64,000 nucleotides of DNA from Thiohalobacter thiocyanaticus (GTDB taxonomy: Bacteria > Pseudomonadota > Gammaproteobacteria > Thiohalobacterales > Thiohalobacteraceae), in contig NZ_AP018052.1 in NCBI RefSeq assembly GCF_002356355.1, positions 620,001 to 684,000 on the forward strand. The letters run 5' to 3'. The first letter of the stretch is position 1. Each line of letters opens with the position of its first letter. Of the stretch, positions 60,322 to 64,000 are shown piece by piece. The notes under the pieces were generated by a model. It saw only the letters and a program-made list of their open reading frames with translations. It did not search any database and was not told the DNA's origin. The position numbers and the translations under genes were made by a program.

Positions 60322-63300
60322 TCAGTGCACACGCATCTGTCGCGACCACCAGAATCTGCCCAGCATCAGCAGGACGGCAATCACCAGCAGTACGATGATG
60401 ATGCGCAGCAGCCGCAGCGTCGGTGTGCAGCAGTCTCTGCCCTGCGGATCCGTTCCGGTGAAGTCCGGGTGCGTCAGTACCGTTTTGCCCAGCACCTGCT
60501 CGCGGGTGAACTGGCCGCCGCGGGCGCTGCTGCCGGAGGCGCGGAACAGGAAGCTGTAGCCGCCGGCCTGCAGGGTGTGGGTGAACTCCCCGCCGTATTC
60601 GCCATCACCGGCCTCCCCGTCATTGTGCGTGCCGTCGTCATGCAACGTGACGGGGCTGCCGGGCGTGCCGTTGGGCAGGGTGGGGATGGCTTCAACTGCG
60701 GCGCCGGACACCGGTACGCCTTCCTCGGCCAGGCTCGCGTTCAGTCCGATGCGGTCGCCCGGATAGGCCGGCTGCGGGGAGACGAAGGCGAACATGCGCA
60801 GGTTGCTGCCTGCCGCCACGGCCACGGCGTAGGCGATGGGGGTGCCGATCTTCTCCTGGACGCGTTTCTTCCCGTCCCCGACCCACATGAAGCCCTGATG
60901 GGCGACCTGCAGTTTCCACACCCCCTGATAGCGCTGAGGGTCGTCGCTGGGCAGCTTGAGCCTGAACAGGCGCGCCGTCGGCAACTCCTCCACGCTCTGG
61001 CCGAAGCCGTTCGGCGGCGAGGCGGTCGGGAAGACCGTGCCATCGGGAGCGATGACGCTGTAGGGCAGCACGCCCTGCTTGAACATCAGCGCGATGGTGA
61101 CCTCCTTGTCCGCCGGAATGAGCGGGATAGGGGTCTCGAAGGTCTGTCCCGGGGCGATGGTATAGATCGGGTCCAGCACCGGCTGCTGGCCGAGCAGGGT
61201 GGTGGCTACCTGCAGGAAGAATTTCTCGACGTCGAACACGTTGAGGCCGGTCAGGTCGCCGGTGTACTGGCTGGTGCCGCCGGAGCGGATGGCGATATCG
61301 GTCAGGCGGGCGGTGTCCACGTCCTGCTGCCGGCCCAGGGCCAGTGAGTGTACGCCCACGCCCGGCGGCAGTGCGATGGTGTTCAGGTCCACCGGTCCGC
61401 CGGACGTCTGCGCCGGGGTGTTCTCCTTGCCGTCGCTGACGATGAGTGCGGCGCGCACATCCCGGCCGGCATCAGTGAGTTGGCCGAAGCCTTCCAGTAG
61501 CCCGGCGGCGATGGAGGTCGCCCCGGACGGGTTGAGATCCGGCGAGTTGGTGACCGTGTCGATCAGATCGGTGCGCGTCTGGGCGTCGATCAGGGTCAGG
61601 GGTTCCAGCAGGCCGGCCTGGGTGTTGTAGCTCACGATGGCGGCGCGGTCGCCGGCGTTCTCGCGCAGCAGTTGCAGGAACAGGGCGCTGGCGCGGCGCA
61701 GGGTCTGTGCCTTGCTGCCGTCGGCGGTGGGTTCGTTCATGCTGCCGGAGCGATCCAGGATCAATGCCACATCCAGGGTCTTGCCGGGGATGACGTGGCC
61801 CTCCAGGTCGACCGTGCGGGTCGGCGGGATATTGGTGTCGTTGATGTTGGTGATGTCGAAGGTGCCGTTATAGGGGCCGCCGTCCGGGGCCCGGGCGTCG
61901 AAGGTCACGCGGAAGGTGCGTTCGCTCATCGGGGCGATGGTGAAACCGCGCGGGGTCTGCTGGCCCACGCCCGGCTGGTTGGGCTGGTCGCTGAAGCTGA
62001 AGCGGGCGTCACCGGACACGTCGACCGTGAAGCTCAGGAGGGCATCGCCGGGATTGCGGATGCGGATGCCCTTGCCGTAGCGATAGCCCTGCTCGACCGC
62101 GCCGTAGTCGAGCCGGTTCAGCCCCGGGTCCATGACGAACTGCGGCGCCGGGATGTGGCCGCGTCCGGTCAGCGACACGGTCCGGGTCGGGCTGACCGGA
62201 TCGTTGGTGGTGAAGGTGATGCTGTCATTGAACACCTGGGCCGCGCTGGGTGTGAAGCTGACGGTGAGCGTGGTGGACTGCCCGGCCGGGAGGGCGGCAA
62301 TGGGGCCGGCCGGCGTCAGACTGAATTCCGCCAGCGTCGGCCCCGTCACCGGCTGGAAGGTCAGGTCGATCTCGCCCGTATTGCTCAGGGTCAGGTTGCG
62401 GGTGGCCGCCACGCCGACATTGACCTGGCCGAAATCGAGGCCGCCGGCATTGAGTGTGAGCTGTGGCACGGGGTCGCGCGACTGCGCCTGACAGTTGATT
62501 GCCGCCGGGCCGGCCGCGGGGTTGCGCGTGATTGCCATGTCTTCGTTGATGACGGCGACCTGCCCCGGCGGGTTCTGCGGATTGAGCTGAATGCTGACCG
62601 GTGTCGAGTCGCCGGGCATGAGGGTAAGGGGGGTAAAGCCGACAGGCGTGCAATGCGTCGTGGTGGCAATGGCGCTGACCTCGATCGCATCGTCGGCAGG
62701 GCCGCCCGGGTTGCTCAGGGTGACCTGCAGCTGCGGCGACTGGTTGTTCGCCACCTCGCCGAAGTCGATCGCCTGCGGCGTGGCCTCGAACAGGGCCTGC
62801 GGCAGGGCGCAGTCCTGGGTCACGTCGGGGAAGTTCTGGCGGGTGCGGGTGATGCGCAGGCCGGTGGCGTTGCCGCCCGAGCCCAGCACCTCGGCCGTGG
62901 TCTGATCGCCGGGGTCGCGGTTGAACGGGATCATGCCGCACAGGTGCCTGCCGGTGTCGCCGCGGTACAGGGCGATATCGAAGGTGTCGTTGATGGCCGC
63001 GTCGGCATGGGCGGTCAAGGTGAACAGCACCAGGCCATCGCTGCTGCGGCGGATCTGCACAGTGGGCTGATCGGTCAGGAAGGCCTGATGGTTGACCAGG
63101 GTCTGCACCGGATCGGCAGTGTCCAGTTGTTTGAAGACGAGCGTGGTCCGGTTCTCGATGTTGGTGGAGGAACTGCTGCGGATCAGCAGACCGTCGCTGC
63201 CGATGAAGGCGTGCGCGGCCTGTTCGGTGGAGGCGCCGAGCAGGCCGGGGGCGGTAAAGGTGAAGTCAGCCAGCCCGGGGCGGCTGACGGTGAAGCTCAT

Positions 63301-63498
63301 GCCGCTGCGGGTCAGGCTGTAGGGGCCGCTCGTGGCGGAGGTCGAGGCGTTGAACTGGATGCTGTCGTTGATCGGCCCGGGCGCGGGGTTGAACTGGGCC
63401 GAGGCGTTGAAGGGCAGTAGCCAGCACAGCAGTAATATAAATAATGAGTGAATGAGACGGGCATGCGCCATCCGGTGCCGAACAGTGTGATACATCAT
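60322..63498 (-). CDS. Large von Willebrand factor A protein with choice-of-anchor-type repeats and C-terminal membrane anchor
   Basis: About 1,058 residues. N-terminal signal sequence ('LFILLLCWLLPFNASA'). Middle part has two or three ASPM/SPD-2-Hydin type beta domains with 'LDFGQVNVGVAATRNLTLSNTG' and 'IDFGEVANNQSPQLQVTLSNPGG' motifs. Then a VWA domain with MIDAS 'DVALILDRSGSMNE', a further beta domain with 'LHDDGTHNDGEAGDGEYGGEF', and a C-terminal helix followed by Arg/His residues. It probably faces the periplasm or cell surface. The start 63498 is chosen for its GGAGGCG site. Partner unknown. Confidence 0.82.
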   Translation of the reverse strand: MMYHTVRHRMAHARLIHSLFILLLCWLLPFNASAQFNPAPGPINDSIQFNASTSATSGPYSLTRSGMSFTVSRPGLADFTFTAPGLLGASTEQAAHAFIGSDGLLIRSSSSTNIENRTTLVFKQLDTADPVQTLVNHQAFLTDQPTVQIRRSSDGLVLFTLTAHADAAINDTFDIALYRGDTGRHLCGMIPFNRDPGDQTTAEVLGSGGNATGLRITRTRQNFPDVTQDCALPQALFEATPQAIDFGEVANNQSPQLQVTLSNPGGPADDAIEVSAIATTTHCTPVGFTPLTLMPGDSTPVSIQLNPQNPPGQVAVINEDMAITRNPAAGPAAINCQAQSRDPVPQLTLNAGGLDFGQVNVGVAATRNLTLSNTGEIDLTFQPVTGPTLAEFSLTPAGPIAALPAGQSTTLTVSFTPSAAQVFNDSITFTTNDPVSPTRTVSLTGRGHIPAPQFVMDPGLNRLDYGAVEQGYRYGKGIRIRNPGDALLSFTVDVSGDARFSFSDQPNQPGVGQQTPRGFTIAPMSERTFRVTFDARAPDGGPYNGTFDITNINDTNIPPTRTVDLEGHVIPGKTLDVALILDRSGSMNEPTADGSKAQTLRRASALFLQLLRENAGDRAAIVSYNTQAGLLEPLTLIDAQTRTDLIDTVTNSPDLNPSGATSIAAGLLEGFGQLTDAGRDVRAALIVSDGKENTPAQTSGGPVDLNTIALPPGVGVHSLALGRQQDVDTARLTDIAIRSGGTSQYTGDLTGLNVFDVEKFFLQVATTLLGQQPVLDPIYTIAPGQTFETPIPLIPADKEVTIALMFKQGVLPYSVIAPDGTVFPTASPPNGFGQSVEELPTARLFRLKLPSDDPQRYQGVWKLQVAHQGFMWVGDGKKRVQEKIGTPIAYAVAVAAGSNLRMFAFVSPQPAYPGDRIGLNASLAEEGVPVSGAAVEAIPTLPNGTPGSPVTLHDDGTHNDGEAGDGEYGGEFTHTLQAGGYSFLFRASGSSARGGQFTREQVLGKTVLTHPDFTGTDPQGRDCCTPTLRLLRIIIVLLVIAVLLMLGRFWWSRQMRVH

Positions 63499-63787
63499 CG
63501 CCTCCCTGGATAATGTCAACCGCGCGCGTGGATATAGCTAAGTTAGACCAGTCCCGGGGGAATTCCAGCTGCAGGAGGAAATATTTTTCCTGCATGACGG
63601 TGTTGGATATTTGAATCGCGCAATAGGGGATGCCCTGAATTGCAGGTGATGGACGGCGTCCGGATGGTGCATGCCACGGGGCGCCATGTTTCTGGCTGTG
63701 GACGATACGGGCTGGTGCGGTGGGTGGTGAGTTGCGACAATAGCCGCCCGGTGCATACGGCATGACACATGATCCGGGAGGGGCCTG
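63499..63787. other. Divergent gap between VWA and DUF2237 genes
   Basis: Contains an imperfect hairpin GCAGGAGGAAATATTTTTCCTGC-type (63571-63593) and a GGGAGGGG ribosome-binding site for the next gene. No gene is visible. Confidence 0.5.
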
Positions 63788-64000
63788 ATGGCGGGGAACC
63801 GTGAGACAGAGAAATTCGAGTCCGTCAATGTGATGGGCGAGCCGCTGGAGACCTGCAGCCAGGCGCCGATGACCGGCTTCTATCGTGACGGCGCCTGCGA
63901 CACCTGTGAACAGGATATCGGCTCGCACACTGTCTGTGTGGAGGTGACGGGCGAATTCCTCGAATACTCGCGCTTCAAGGGCAACGATCTGTCCACGCCG
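63788..64000 (+). CDS. DUF2237 family protein (N-terminal part)
   Basis: A 71-codon frame running off the right edge. It reads 'FESVNVMGEPLETCSQAPMTGFYRDGACDTC', 'SHTVCVEVTGEFLEYSRFKGNDLSTP', the conserved core of DUF2237, whose function is unknown. GGGAGGGG precedes the ATG. Confidence 0.92.
   Translation, partial: MAGNRETEKFESVNVMGEPLETCSQAPMTGFYRDGACDTCEQDIGSHTVCVEVTGEFLEYSRFKGNDLSTP

Overview
The window reads as chromosome of a GC-rich gammaproteobacterium. The core genes fit this (groES-groEL, glnE, ilvE, thiC, pilU, waaA, an LpxL-type acyltransferase, dsbD-cutA, mscL). Three separate DsrE-family domains and a TusA-like protein suggest, as an inference only, a sulfur-metabolising lineage such as the Chromatiales. 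Coding density is normal. The intergenic spaces are packed with imperfect-palindrome interspersed repeats of at least four families, called A to D here: A = GTAGGATGGGTGGAGCG, B = CGTCATTCCCGC...GGGATGACG, C = GTAGGTCGGGTTAG, D = CGTCATTGCGAG...CGCAATGACG.

Layout. 0-5 kb: end of a TPR protein, then the PEP-CTERM regulators PrsK and PrsR, ending in a 14-copy heptamer array. 5-9 kb: GIY-YIG protein, cutA-dsbD (a B repeat sits in frame inside dsbD) and fxsA. 9.4-13.5 kb: groESL under a perfect CIRCE operator, then an ECF sigma factor whose anti-sigma partner carries a DsrE-like domain. 13.7-19.3 kb: pilU, glnE, ilvE. 19.6-29.2 kb: a surface-glycan/LPS block (ELM1-like protein, GT4, GT10, DUF6165, GT25, GT9, O-antigen ligase-like protein, lipid A acyltransferase, waaA) divided by A repeats. 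29.6-33 kb: hemerythrin protein and a PIMT-rhodanese-TolC group. 33.3-35.6 kb: a TonB receptor with copper-binding motifs. 36.2-38.2 kb: TPP riboswitch and thiC.

38.3-45.4 kb is the accessory region. A DUF4160/DUF2442 pair leads into an AT-rich three-gene operon: a possible winged-helix protein, a ParA-type ATPase, and a RelA/SpoT-type nucleotide pyrophosphokinase with its catalytic motifs intact. Its promoter is dense in palindromes. Next come an intact REP-associated tyrosine transposase (RAYT), a cluster of Rnk-like genes, and internally deleted RAYT copies. The three-gene operon is the best candidate here for an undescribed system, plausibly anti-phage or toxin-antitoxin in nature.

45.4-64 kb: an AsmA-like protein, a VC0807-family protein, a dead HI1419/HI1420-type toxin-antitoxin pair, a TetR-controlled DsrE-TusA-type sulfur-relay operon with palindromic operators, mscL, a DUF748 protein, a bile-acid:sodium-symporter family protein, a CBS protein, an AraC-regulator fragment, an ankyrin lipoprotein, a DUF4399 protein, a soluble double-PAS chemoreceptor, a DUF1328 protein, a large von Willebrand A protein and the start of a DUF2237 protein. 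No rRNA, tRNA or CRISPR array was seen. Functional statements come from reading motifs by eye; no database search was run.
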